Shown: positions 1 to 7,493 of the stretch, piece by piece
Position numbering within the stretch: the stretch's first letter is position 1
Layout of the letters: each line of letters opens with the position of its first letter
Source: Gammaproteobacteria bacterium
GTDB taxonomy: Bacteria > Pseudomonadota > Gammaproteobacteria > Thiohalomonadales > Thiohalomonadaceae
DNA length: 43,688 bases
Assembly: GCA_003252455.1 (NCBI GenBank)
Contig: QKED01000041.1
Location: 1 to 43,688, forward strand
Reading direction: 5' to 3'
Notes under the pieces: model-generated
Seen by the model: only the letters and a program-made list of their open reading frames with translations
Databases searched by the model: none
Told to the model about the DNA's origin: nothing
Made by a program: the position numbers and the translations under genes

Positions 1-129
1 TATAACCACTCGATCCCACAACGCGCCCTGGGGCATGTCACGCCGATTCAGGCGATGAAGGAGTGGCATGACCGGCAACCTGAGTTATTCCAAAAACGCA
101 TCTATAATCAGGCGGGACTTGACAGGTAG
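1..129 (+). CDS. IS481-family transposase, C-terminal end (partial)
   Basis: An open frame enters from the left edge and stops at TAG 127-129, giving 42 residues. They include NHSIPQRALGHVTP, the motif ALGHVTPIQAMKEWH, and the end PELFQKRIYNQAGLDR. This resembles the C-terminus of IS481/IS3-type DDE integrase transposases, where the segment after the catalytic Glu carries an NH..P...LG..TP signature. The catalytic residues lie outside the window. No terminal inverted repeat of the element is visible: the 215-bp repeat array begins within one or two bases of the stop codon, so the right end of the element seems to be lost or replaced. Whether the upstream part is intact cannot be judged here. 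Confidence 0.8.
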   Translation, partial: YNHSIPQRALGHVTPIQAMKEWHDRQPELFQKRIYNQAGLDR

Positions 130-130
130 T

Positions 131-690
131 TCACCACAGAGAACACAGAAGGCACAGAGAACACCTTGATGCGCCACAGGAGACCGAGGCCACCCTCTTC
201 AACTCTGTGTTCTCTGTGCTCTCTGTGGTGAACACATTGATCAACCGAGTTCACCAAGCTCAGTTCGTAGCCCGGATGCAACGCAGTGGAATCCGGGGAA
301 ACGGGGCGGCCTGCTCCCAGACGGTGGCTGCTCCACGCGAGCTGTTAACCACAGAGAACACAGAGGGCACAGAGAACACCTTGATGCGCCACAGAAGACC
401 GAGGCTGCCCTCTTCAACTCTGTGTTCTCTGTGCTCTCCGTGGTGAACGCATTGATCAACCGAGTCCACCAAGCTCAGTTCGTAGCCCGGATGCAACGCA
501 CTGGAATCTGGGGGAACGGAGCAGCCTGCTCCCAGACGGTGGCTGCTCCACGCGGGCGGTTAACCACAGAGAGCACAGAGGGCACAGAGAGTTCCTTGAT
601 GCGCAAGAGAAGACCGAGACCGCCCTCTACAACTCTGAGTTCTCTGTGCTCTCTGTGGTGAACACATTGTTCAACCGACGCCACCAAGCA
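131..690. repeat. 215-bp tandem repeat array, about 2.6 copies, with long hairpins
   Basis: Copies start at about 131, 346 and 561; the word ACCACAGAG recurs at 133, 348 and 563, an exact 215-bp period. Each copy has two parts. First comes an imperfect inverted repeat of about 30 bases: CACAGAG-rich arm at 131-160, CTCTGTG-rich arm at about 202-233, both ending in GTTCACC/GGTGAAC. Then follows a REP-like palindrome (CCCGGAT 271-277 with ATCCGGG 291-297; in copy 2 the second arm is mutated to ATCTGGG) and a conserved spacer of about 45 bases. The third copy stops before the REP-like part. Both word families are widespread proteobacterial intergenic repeats. The short open frames on both strands here are by-products of the repeat. 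The array ends about 40 bases before the DUF1111 gene. Confidence 0.95.
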
Positions 691-729
691 CAAAAAGATT
701 CACTCAACTTGAACCAACACCAAGCCAGC

Positions 730-2055
730 ATGACCGCCAGCCAACACCTCATCGCCGCCGCCCTGCTCCTACCGAGCCTGGCCCTGGCCAACCCCTACGG
801 CCAACCGGACCCGACGCTCGACGCAGAGGAGCGGATGAACTTCCGCCTCGGCCAGGCGCTGTTCGAGCGGCTCTGGGTCTCGGCCCCCTCCTCGACCCAG
901 GCCGCCGACGGCCTCGGCCCGCTCTACTCCGCACGCGCCTGCGCCAGCTGCCACCAACACAACGGGCGCGGCGCACCACCGGAGCCGAACGCCAAACACG
1001 CCATCTCCTTCACCCTGCGCCTCTCCATTCCGAGCAAAGACACAGACGGCGACGGCTACCAACGCAACACCCCGGACCCGGTCTACGGCCACCAGCTCCA
1101 GGAGTTCGCCGTGCGCGGCCTCGACGCCGAGGGCCGCATCGGCCTCGACTACGAGGAGCAGACCGTCACCTTCGCCGACGGAGAGACCATCACCCTGCGC
1201 CGCCCCGCGTATCGCATCGACGACCTGGCCTACGGCCCACTCCACCCCGAGGTGCGCCTCTCGCCGCGCATCGCCCCGGCACTCATCGGCCTCGGCCTGC
1301 TGGAATCAATCCCAGAGAGTGTGATCCTCGCCATGGCCGACCCCGACGACCAAGACGGCGACGGCATCTCCGGTCGCGCCAACCGCGTGCGCGACCCGGC
1401 GGACGGCGCGCTCAAGCTCGGACGCTTCGGCTGGAAGGGGGGCAACGCCACAGTGGCCGCCCAGACCCAGGCGGCCTTCGCCACCGACATCGGCCTCGCC
1501 GTCCCCTTCCACCCGTCCGGTGAGGGCGACTGCACCGCCGCACAGACGGCCTGCGTCGCCGCCCCCCACGGCACCAGCCCGCAGTTCGACAACCTGGAGG
1601 CGGACGCCCAGGTGACCGGGCTCACCGCCTTCTACGCCGCGCACATCGCCCCGCCCGCACCGCGCGAGGCCGACCACCCCGAGGTGCGCGCGGGCCGCAC
1701 CCTGTTCGCACAGCTCGGCTGCGCCGCCTGCCACACCCCGAGCCAGACCACGGCGGATGGGCGCACCCTCGAACCCTACAGCGACCTGCTGCTGCACGAC
1801 CTCGGCGCCGAGCTGGCCGACCCCGCAGGCGACGGCCTGGCCAGCGGCAGCGAGTGGCGCACCGCGCCGCTCTGGGGCATCGGGCGCAACGCCGAGGTCA
1901 ACGGCCACGCCGTCTACCTGCACGACGGACGCGCCCGCACCCTGCTGGAGGCGATCCTCTGGCACGGCGGCGAGGCCGAAAAAGCACGCGCGCGCGTCGT
2001 CGCCCTCACTGCCGATGAGCGCGCCGCACTCATCCGCTTCCTCCAATCCCTCTAA
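730..2055 (+). CDS. DUF1111 family di-haem c-type protein
   Basis: The protein has 441 residues. Residues 1-20 form a Sec signal peptide ending LALA, so it is periplasmic. Two CxxCH haem c sites are visible: CASCH at 71-75 and CAACH at 331-335. The layout matches DUF1111 (di-haem oxidoreductase-like, often labelled thiol oxidoreductase without firm biochemical support). The ATG at 730 is chosen because it begins the signal peptide; an in-frame start at 646 lies inside the upstream repeat and would add an implausible leader. No strong Shine-Dalgarno is visible. The gene heads a tight group with an imelysin (14-base gap) and a DUF1513 protein. A comparable group (PA4370-PA4373 region) is known in Pseudomonas aeruginosa and is linked to iron. 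The substrate is unknown. Confidence 0.9.
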   Translation: MTASQHLIAAALLLPSLALANPYGQPDPTLDAEERMNFRLGQALFERLWVSAPSSTQAADGLGPLYSARACASCHQHNGRGAPPEPNAKHAISFTLRLSIPSKDTDGDGYQRNTPDPVYGHQLQEFAVRGLDAEGRIGLDYEEQTVTFADGETITLRRPAYRIDDLAYGPLHPEVRLSPRIAPALIGLGLLESIPESVILAMADPDDQDGDGISGRANRVRDPADGALKLGRFGWKGGNATVAAQTQAAFATDIGLAVPFHPSGEGDCTAAQTACVAAPHGTSPQFDNLEADAQVTGLTAFYAAHIAPPAPREADHPEVRAGRTLFAQLGCAACHTPSQTTADGRTLEPYSDLLLHDLGAELADPAGDGLASGSEWRTAPLWGIGRNAEVNGHAVYLHDGRARTLLEAILWHGGEAEKARARVVALTADERAALIRFLQSL

Positions 2056-2069
2056 CCCGGAGAGCCGCC

Positions 2070-3185
2070 ATGCGCCACATCCCCCACCAAGCCATCCACT
2101 ACCTGGGCGCGCTGCTCGGCGGCCTCGCCCTGCTGCTCATCGTCAGCCTCTCGGCCCACGCCGAACTGAGCGACACGAGCCGCGACTGGGCCGGGGCCAA
2201 CCGCGCCGCCGTCGAGCAGCTGATCATCCCCGGTTACCAGCAGTTCGCCACCCAGAGCGAGGCGCTGGTGAAGGCGGTCGACCAGCTCTGCGCCAGCCCG
2301 CGCACCGACACACTGATGCTCGCGCAGTCTGCGTTTCACAGCGCCATGGACGCCTGGCAGGCGGTACAGCTCTACCGCTTCGGCCCGGTGGACGACTACC
2401 TGCGTTACCACCGCATCCAGCTCTGGCCCGACAAACGCAGCACCGGCAGCAAACAGCTCAAGCAGCTCATCGCCAGCGAAGACCGTACCCCGCTCGGCAC
2501 GGACCAGATGCGCCACGCCAGCGCAGGAGTGCAGGGCTTCCCGGCACTGGAGCGCCTCTTGTGGAACAGCGAGCGCAGCGTCCCCGAGGGCTATAGCTGC
2601 GAACTGGCACGGGCGATCAGCAGAAACATCGCGCAGATGGCCGCCGAGGTGAGTGCGGAGTGGCGTGGCGGCAGCCGCCATTTTCAGCAAGTGGTCTACA
2701 CCCCGGGCGAGGAGAACGAGGAGTTCGCCGCCCACCTGGAGGTGACCGCACGGCTGCAGAACAACCTCAACACCGCCTTCCAGTTCATCGCCGAGAGCAA
2801 ACTCGCCGCCCCCCTCGGCAGCGAGGGTGGACGCCCGCGCCTACAGAAGGCGGAGAACTGGCGCAGTCAGCGCTCGCTGCGCAACCTGCGCCTCGACCTC
2901 GACGCTGCAGAACAGCTCTACCGCATCAGCTTCCGCCCACTGCTCGACGACAACGCCGAAGGCCAGGCCGCCGACGCGGCGCTGCTGGCGGCCATCGACA
3001 CGCTGCGCACGGCGCTTGCAGCGCTGCACGAGCGCCCGCTTGAGACGCTGCTCAACGATGCGGCGGCCAAGCCCCAGCTCGATCAGCTACAGGCCGCCGC
3101 CACCGCCCTGCACCACACCTTTGCAACGACCATCCCGGCGGCCATCGAGATGCCGCTCGGCTTCAACAGCCTCGACGGAGATTGA
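2070..3185 (+). CDS. Imelysin family protein (peptidase M75-like, variant motif)
   Basis: The 371-residue protein has an N-terminal hydrophobic segment at about 10-31 ending AHA, consistent with export to the periplasm. The family is recognised from the helical imelysin domain, including AGVQGFPALERLLWN. The usual GxHxxE motif reads G156-F-P-A-L-E161, with Pro in place of His, as in the second imelysin of iron-associated DUF1111/DUF1513 clusters. The peptidase role of M75 proteins is doubtful, and a role in iron or haem handling at the envelope is the usual proposal. GGAGAG at about 2059 precedes the ATG. The stop codon lies two bases before the DUF1513 start, implying one transcript. Confidence 0.88.
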   Translation: MRHIPHQAIHYLGALLGGLALLLIVSLSAHAELSDTSRDWAGANRAAVEQLIIPGYQQFATQSEALVKAVDQLCASPRTDTLMLAQSAFHSAMDAWQAVQLYRFGPVDDYLRYHRIQLWPDKRSTGSKQLKQLIASEDRTPLGTDQMRHASAGVQGFPALERLLWNSERSVPEGYSCELARAISRNIAQMAAEVSAEWRGGSRHFQQVVYTPGEENEEFAAHLEVTARLQNNLNTAFQFIAESKLAAPLGSEGGRPRLQKAENWRSQRSLRNLRLDLDAAEQLYRISFRPLLDDNAEGQAADAALLAAIDTLRTALAALHERPLETLLNDAAAKPQLDQLQAAATALHHTFATTIPAAIEMPLGFNSLDGD

Positions 3186-3187
3186 CC

Positions 3188-4294
3188 ATGCAACGCCGCA
3201 CCTTCCTCTTATCGCTCATCGCCGCCAGCGTCGCCCCGCGCCTCGCCACCGCCGCTACGCCCGCGTTCAAGCCCCAGGCGCACTGGTTCAGCTCTCGCGG
3301 CGACCTGCTCGGCAACTACCACCTGAGCGGCTTCAGCGCCGACGGCAGCCTCGCCTTCGACCTGCCGCTGCCCGCGCGCGGCCACGGCATCGCCCTGCAC
3401 CCGGACGGCACCACCTTGGTCCAGGTGGCACGCCGCCCCGGTCGCTACCTGCTGGTGGTCGACGCCAATTCAGGCGAGGTGTTGCATGAACTCGAATCCG
3501 CCGAGGGGCGGCACTTTTGCGGCCACGGCCTCTTCTCCGCCGACGGGCGTACCCTCTACACCACAGAGAACGACTACGAGGGGAAGCGCGGCGTCATCGG
3601 TGTGCGCGACGCCACGCGCGGCTATCTCCAGGTGGGTGAGTTCGACAGCCACGGCATCGGCCCCCACGACCTGCGCCTGTTGAGCGACCAACGCACCCTG
3701 GTGGTGGCCAACGGCGGCATCCTCACCCACCCCGACACGCCGCGCGCCAAGCTCAACCTCGACACCATGCAGCCCTCGCTGGTCTACCTCGACCGCCGCG
3801 ACGGTGCACTGCTGGAGCAGGTCGCCTTCCCCGCCACCGAGCACCAAAACAGCATCCGCCACTTGGCGGTCGGCGCGGACGACACGGTCTGCCTGGTGAT
3901 GCAGCACCAGGGCCCACGCAGCGAGCACCCGCCGCTTATCGCCCTGCACCGACGCGGTGAGGCGCTGCAACCCTGCACCATCCCTGATGAACTGCACGCG
4001 CGCATGCGCAACTACTGCGGCAGCGCGACTGTCGACCCGAGCGGCGCGCTGTTCGCCGTCTCTTCGCCACGCGGCGGGTTGGTCACCTATTGGAGCGCCA
4101 AAGCGGGAGAGTTCCTCGGCCACACCGAACTGGCCGACGGCTGCGGCATCGCCGCCGGTGAGCTACCGGGCGAGTTCATCCTCAGTAGTGGCCGTGGAGA
4201 TCTGGTTCGACACCGCATCGGCGGTGGCGCTGATCACGCGATCGTCCTCGACCTGCCAGACGCCCGTTGGGACAACCACATGGTGCGTGGCTAG
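3188..4294 (+). CDS. DUF1513 family Tat-exported protein
   Basis: A protein of 368 residues beginning MQRRTFLLSLIAASVAPR, a twin-arginine signal. The rest has the repetitive GH.-L.PDG..L pattern of a seven-bladed beta-propeller, for example GHGIALHPDGTTLV and HGLFSADGRTLY, and matches DUF1513. The ATG at 3188 is preferred over a TTG six bases upstream because GGAG sits eight bases before it and it starts directly at the RR motif. DUF1513 genes regularly accompany imelysin and DUF1111 genes, so the protein probably works with them in the periplasm. No enzymatic activity is established for the family. Confidence 0.88.
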   Translation: MQRRTFLLSLIAASVAPRLATAATPAFKPQAHWFSSRGDLLGNYHLSGFSADGSLAFDLPLPARGHGIALHPDGTTLVQVARRPGRYLLVVDANSGEVLHELESAEGRHFCGHGLFSADGRTLYTTENDYEGKRGVIGVRDATRGYLQVGEFDSHGIGPHDLRLLSDQRTLVVANGGILTHPDTPRAKLNLDTMQPSLVYLDRRDGALLEQVAFPATEHQNSIRHLAVGADDTVCLVMQHQGPRSEHPPLIALHRRGEALQPCTIPDELHARMRNYCGSATVDPSGALFAVSSPRGGLVTYWSAKAGEFLGHTELADGCGIAAGELPGEFILSSGRGDLVRHRIGGGADHAIVLDLPDARWDNHMVRG

Positions 4295-4708
4295 ACACAT
4301 TCACCCCAGAGAACAGCGCGATGCGAGTGATGCGTTGGACCACGCGGCAGAGCCGCAAACACAAGGTGCCGAGGCAGAGCCTCGGCACAAGACAGACCAC
4401 GAAGGTCACGAAGGCGTGATGACGAACTGAGTGCGCCTCGTTCCCGCGCTCCGCGTGGGAATGCAGACCTAGCCGGAACCTACCCCGTGCGGGCGACAAG
4501 CACGGTACACACTCCCACGCAGAGCGTGGGAGCGAGAAAGCGCGGACCTGCAACTGCGCCTCGTTCCCACGCTCCGCGTGGGAATGCAGACCTAGCCGGA
4601 ACCTACCCCGTGCGGGCGACAAGCACGGTACCCACTCCCACGTAGAGCGTGGGAGCGAGAAACAGTAACACCAGAACCTAGCACGCAAGTCCACATAAGG
4701 AGACGACC
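4295..4708. repeat. Intergenic palindrome island with a 123-bp direct repeat
   Basis: There is no gene here. Positions 4366-4388 hold a perfect 9-bp hairpin (GTGCCGAGG, loop CAGAG, CCTCGGCAC). Then come two near-identical units at 4432-4540 and 4555-4663, period 123. Each unit has three palindromes: TTCCCACG-CTC-CGTGGGAA type (4441-4461 and 4564-4584), CCGTGC/GCACGG, and CTCCCACGC-AGA-GCGTGGGAG type (4512-4532 and 4635-4655). CACGAAGGTCACGAAGG at about 4399 resembles another common dispersed word. None of the hairpins has a clear T-run. They look like dispersed REP-type elements that may stabilise or end the upstream mRNA. The peroxidase Shine-Dalgarno AAGGAG lies just beyond. Confidence 0.85.
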
Positions 4709-5845
4709 ATGCAGCGCCTCATCACTTTCAGCCTGCTCGCCGCCTTGAGCGGTACACTCCACGCAGCGCCACGCCTCGCCAGCCCAGAGGCGCTGGGCCG
4801 TACGCTCTTCTTCGATAGCAGCCTCTCGCTCAACCGCACCCAGTCCTGTTCCACCTGCCACGACCCGGCCAAGGGCTTTACCGACCCACGCGACAACGGC
4901 GTGCAGGGCGCCCTGTCGCTCGGCGACGACGGCCACTCCCTCGGCGACCGTAACGCCCCGAGCGCCGCCTATGCACGCTTCAGCCCGCCCTTCGGCAAAG
5001 ATGCCGAGGGTGAGTGGCATGGTGGTCAGTTCCACGATGGGCGTGCGGCGGACCTGGCGGCGCAGGCCGGTGGCCCACCGCTCAACCCCATCGAGATGGG
5101 CATGCCGGACAAGGCGACGCTGGTGGCACGTCTGCGTGACAACCCGCTCTACGCCGAGGCCTTCCCGGTGTACTTCGGCGCGGGCGTGCTCGACGACCCG
5201 GAGCGCGGCTATGCGGCCATGACCCAGGCCATCGCCGCCTTCGAGCAGACCGACGAGTTCGCCCCGTTCGACTCCAAGTACGACCGCCACCTGCGCGGCG
5301 AGTACCAGCTCACCGAACAAGAGGAGCTGGGCATGACGCTGTTCTTCTCCGACCAGTTCACCAACTGCGCCCTCTGCCACCAGCTGGAGCGTACCCCCGC
5401 GGCCCCCGGCGAGACCTTCAGCAACTACCGCTACTTCAACATCGGCGTGCCGGTGAACCGTGCGGCACGCCTGGCCAACGGCCTGGGCGAGGGCCACGTC
5501 GATCAAGGCCTGCTCGACAATCCGGCCATCGACGACCCGGCCCAGGCGGGCAAGTTCAAGGTACCGACCCTACGCAACGTGGCGGTGACCGGCCCCTATA
5601 TGCATAACGGGGTGTTTCAGGACCTACGCACGGTGATCCTCTTCTACAACAAGTACAACTCGAAGAGCGCCAAACGGCAGATTGACCCAGAGACGGGGAC
5701 GCGTTGGGCGGCACCCGAGGTGGCACAGAACCTCGCGCTGACCGAGCTGGAGCACGGTCCGGCGCTGGACGACAAGCGCATCGATGCACTGGTGGCGTTT
5801 CTCAAAACGCTGACCGATGCACGCTATGAGGGGTTGTTGCAGTAG
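4709..5845 (+). CDS. Di-haem cytochrome c peroxidase (CcpA/MauG family)
   Basis: The 378-residue protein has a signal peptide (about 1-19, ending LHA). Two haem c motifs are present: CSTCH at 47-51 and CALCH at 220-224. TGPYMHNGVF near 297 supplies the Met-containing segment typical of the high-potential haem side, and the spacing and length fit bacterial di-haem peroxidases. These reduce H2O2 in the periplasm with electrons from small c-type cytochromes; some relatives instead modify proteins. AAGGAG eight bases upstream supports the start. It lies downstream of the DUF1111/imelysin/DUF1513 group on the same strand, separated by a repeat island, and is convergent with nifE. Confidence 0.93.
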   Translation: MQRLITFSLLAALSGTLHAAPRLASPEALGRTLFFDSSLSLNRTQSCSTCHDPAKGFTDPRDNGVQGALSLGDDGHSLGDRNAPSAAYARFSPPFGKDAEGEWHGGQFHDGRAADLAAQAGGPPLNPIEMGMPDKATLVARLRDNPLYAEAFPVYFGAGVLDDPERGYAAMTQAIAAFEQTDEFAPFDSKYDRHLRGEYQLTEQEELGMTLFFSDQFTNCALCHQLERTPAAPGETFSNYRYFNIGVPVNRAARLANGLGEGHVDQGLLDNPAIDDPAQAGKFKVPTLRNVAVTGPYMHNGVFQDLRTVILFYNKYNSKSAKRQIDPETGTRWAAPEVAQNLALTELEHGPALDDKRIDALVAFLKTLTDARYEGLLQ

Positions 5846-5869
5846 CCCCTCGCGGCTACTGACTGGGAC

Positions 5870-5895
5870 GGGCACGAACCTCTTGGCCCGTGCCC
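5870..5895. terminator. Possible hairpin between convergent genes
   Basis: GGGCACG (5870-5876) pairs with CGTGCCC (5889-5895) across a 12-base loop, between the 3' ends of the peroxidase gene and nifE. There is no T-run on either strand, so intrinsic termination is uncertain; an mRNA 3'-end stabilising role is equally possible. Confidence 0.3.
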
Positions 5896-5937
5896 AGGGG
5901 AGGGGCATCACCTGTCAGCGACGCCCGGCGCGTGAGC

Positions 5938-7311
5938 TCACTCCCAGGGGGCGGCCTTGCGCACGGCGGGCCAGACCGGGTTCTCGATGGTCAGGGCGAG
6001 CTGGCGCGCCAGTTCGCTCATGCCGTCGTAACCGGCGTAGCCGAATTCACGCTCCTGGTTGATGTCGAGGAAGGGCACGCGCGCCTTGAGTGCGGTGTAC
6101 ATGTTGCGCCCACCGGCGATGAGGATGTCGACCTTGTACTCGTCGACGATACCGAGCAGCGCCTTGGGGCTGCCGTCTTCGATCATCTTGGTATCCGCGC
6201 CCATCAGCTCGGTGATGCGCGCCTTGTCCTCTTCGGTGGACTTCTTGGTGCCGGTGGCGACCACGGTGAGGCCGAGGTCCTGCATCGCGCCGATGATCGA
6301 CCAGGACTTCACCCCGCCGGTGTAGAGCAGCACGCGGCGCCCGTCGAGGCGCTCGCGCCAGGGCTGCAGCAGCTGGTCCATGCGCGCCTCTTCACGCTCG
6401 ATGAGCGCCTCGGTGCGTGCGGTGAGGTCGGGGTCGTCGATCAGGCGAGCGATGTCGCGCAGCGCGGCGGAGACGTCGCGCACGCCGTAGAAGCTGCCCT
6501 CGAACCAGGGGATGCCGTAGGCGTCCTTGAGCTTGCGCGCCACGTTGACCATCGCCTTGGCGCAGACCACCATGGTCACCTCGGCACGGTGCATCGCCTG
6601 CACCTCCTTGAAGCGCGCGTCGCCCGAGAGGGTGCCGAGCACGCGGATGCCGAGTTCATCGAACAGCGGCATCACGTGCCACAGCTCACCGGCGATGTTG
6701 TACTCGCCGATGAGGTTGATGTCGTGCACCTTGTAGGGCAGGTTCTGCGCCGCGGGCGGCAGCGGGTCGGGCTCGCGGGTGCCGATGACGTACTTGAACA
6801 TCGCCTCGCCGGCGATGCGGTTGCCGAGGTTCTTGGTGCCATAGAAGCCGGCCCCGTCGATGTGCACGACCGGCACGCCGAACTTCTCGGTGGCGGCCTT
6901 GGCCACGGCGTCGACGTCGTCGCCGATGAGCGCCGGGACGCAGGTGTTGTAGATGAACACCGCCGCCGGGTTCTTGGTCTCGATGGCCTGCTTGATGGAG
7001 TGGAACAGGCGCTTCTCACCGCGCCCCATGACGATGTCCTGCTCGGTGAGGTCGGTGGTCATGCCGGTGCGCCAGAGGGTCGGGCCGCTGGAGCGGGTGC
7101 CGCGATTGTCCCAGGAGGAGCCAGCACAGGCGATGGGGCCGTGGACGATGTGCGCCACGTCGGCGATCGGCAGCAGGGCGATCTGCGCGCCGTCGAAGGC
7201 GCAACCACCGGCGGTGGCGCCCGGCTTGGGGCGCGCACAGCCCGACTTCTCCTTGTGGTTGTGTTCGCACGCAGGCTCGTCGAGCAGTTCGGCGATCTGG
7301 GACTGTTTCAT
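5938..7311 (-). CDS. nifE: Nitrogenase FeMo-cofactor scaffold subunit NifE
   Basis: A full-length 457-residue NifE. The N-terminus carries the signature [19 protein letters not shown]. Cys37, Cys62 and Cys124 fall at the numbers reported for the [4Fe-4S] ligands of Azotobacter vinelandii NifE, so NifEN cluster binding should be intact. NifE normally pairs with NifN as the heterotetramer that matures the L-cluster into the cofactor precursor. Here nifN is not downstream: a convergent peroxidase gene follows within 93 bases, so nifE is transcribed alone. A sigma-54 promoter and two NifA-type sites lie upstream. GGTGAG precedes the ATG. I see no frameshift. Confidence 0.96.
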   Translation of the reverse strand: MKQSQIAELLDEPACEHNHKEKSGCARPKPGATAGGCAFDGAQIALLPIADVAHIVHGPIACAGSSWDNRGTRSSGPTLWRTGMTTDLTEQDIVMGRGEKRLFHSIKQAIETKNPAAVFIYNTCVPALIGDDVDAVAKAATEKFGVPVVHIDGAGFYGTKNLGNRIAGEAMFKYVIGTREPDPLPPAAQNLPYKVHDINLIGEYNIAGELWHVMPLFDELGIRVLGTLSGDARFKEVQAMHRAEVTMVVCAKAMVNVARKLKDAYGIPWFEGSFYGVRDVSAALRDIARLIDDPDLTARTEALIEREEARMDQLLQPWRERLDGRRVLLYTGGVKSWSIIGAMQDLGLTVVATGTKKSTEEDKARITELMGADTKMIEDGSPKALLGIVDEYKVDILIAGGRNMYTALKARVPFLDINQEREFGYAGYDGMSELARQLALTIENPVWPAVRKAAPWE

Positions 7312-7350
7312 GACTCACCCCTTGGCGTTTGGCATTGATGCCGATCGAGG

Positions 7351-7367
7351 TTGCAAGTAGCGCGCCA
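7351..7367 (-). promoter_or_regulatory. Sigma-54 (RpoN) promoter of nifE
   Basis: On the minus strand TGGCGC (7367-7362), five bases GCTAC, then TTGCAA (7356-7351). This fits the -24/-12 consensus TGGCAC-N5-TTGCA with one change. Transcription would start near 7341, about 30 bases before the nifE ATG. Placement between nifE and two NifA-type sites strengthens the call. Confidence 0.82.
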
Positions 7368-7429
7368 GCTCACGCGAGGGGCGATGCCGCACCGATTCAC
7401 CGGGTCTTGTGCGGGGTGCGTAATGTAGT

Positions 7430-7445
7430 TGTCGCTATTACGACA
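7430..7445. promoter_or_regulatory. NifA upstream activator site (proximal)
   Basis: TGT-N10-ACA, extended palindrome TGTCG-N6-CGACA, centred about 96 bases upstream of the predicted nifE transcription start. This is the expected position for NifA acting on a sigma-54 promoter. Confidence 0.75.
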
Positions 7446-7464
7446 GCCGACGCCCCCGCCCCAC

Positions 7465-7480
7465 TGTCGTAAAACCCACA
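7465..7480. promoter_or_regulatory. NifA upstream activator site (distal)
   Basis: A second TGT-N10-ACA, 35 bases from the first centre to centre and about 131 bases upstream of the predicted start. Outside the invariant ends its half-sites are less symmetrical. It overlaps the 3' hairpin of the GNAT gene. Confidence 0.6.
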
Positions 7481-7493
7481 CGCCTCAGGCGTG
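7471..7493 (-). terminator. Short intrinsic-terminator-like hairpin of the GNAT gene
   Basis: On the minus strand CACGCC (7493-7488), loop TGA, GGCGTG (7484-7479), then TGGG and TTTT (7474-7471). The loop is the GNAT stop codon itself (7487-7485). The six-base stem and four Ts make it weak, but it would separate the GNAT transcript from nifE on the same strand. Confidence 0.4.

Noticed and set aside
130-690. Tandem repeats as a CRISPR array
   Set aside because: Units of 215 bp with internal hairpins and no unique spacers; not CRISPR.
207-693. Five overlapping open frames of 72-79 residues on both strands within the 215-bp array
   Set aside because: They are near-copies of each other, follow the repeat period, and have no ribosome sites; by-products of the repeat.
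646-729. Start of the DUF1111 protein at 646
   Set aside because: Lies in the repeat and would place 28 non-signal residues before a clean signal peptide at 730.
2070-3185. Naming the imelysin as an active M75 peptidase
   Set aside because: The motif His is replaced and peptidase activity of the family is not firmly established.
5890-7338. A 482-residue open frame on the plus strand opposite nifE
   Set aside because: High GC keeps this antisense frame open; it has a low-complexity Val/Gly/His/Arg composition and no family features, while nifE on the other strand is clearly conserved.
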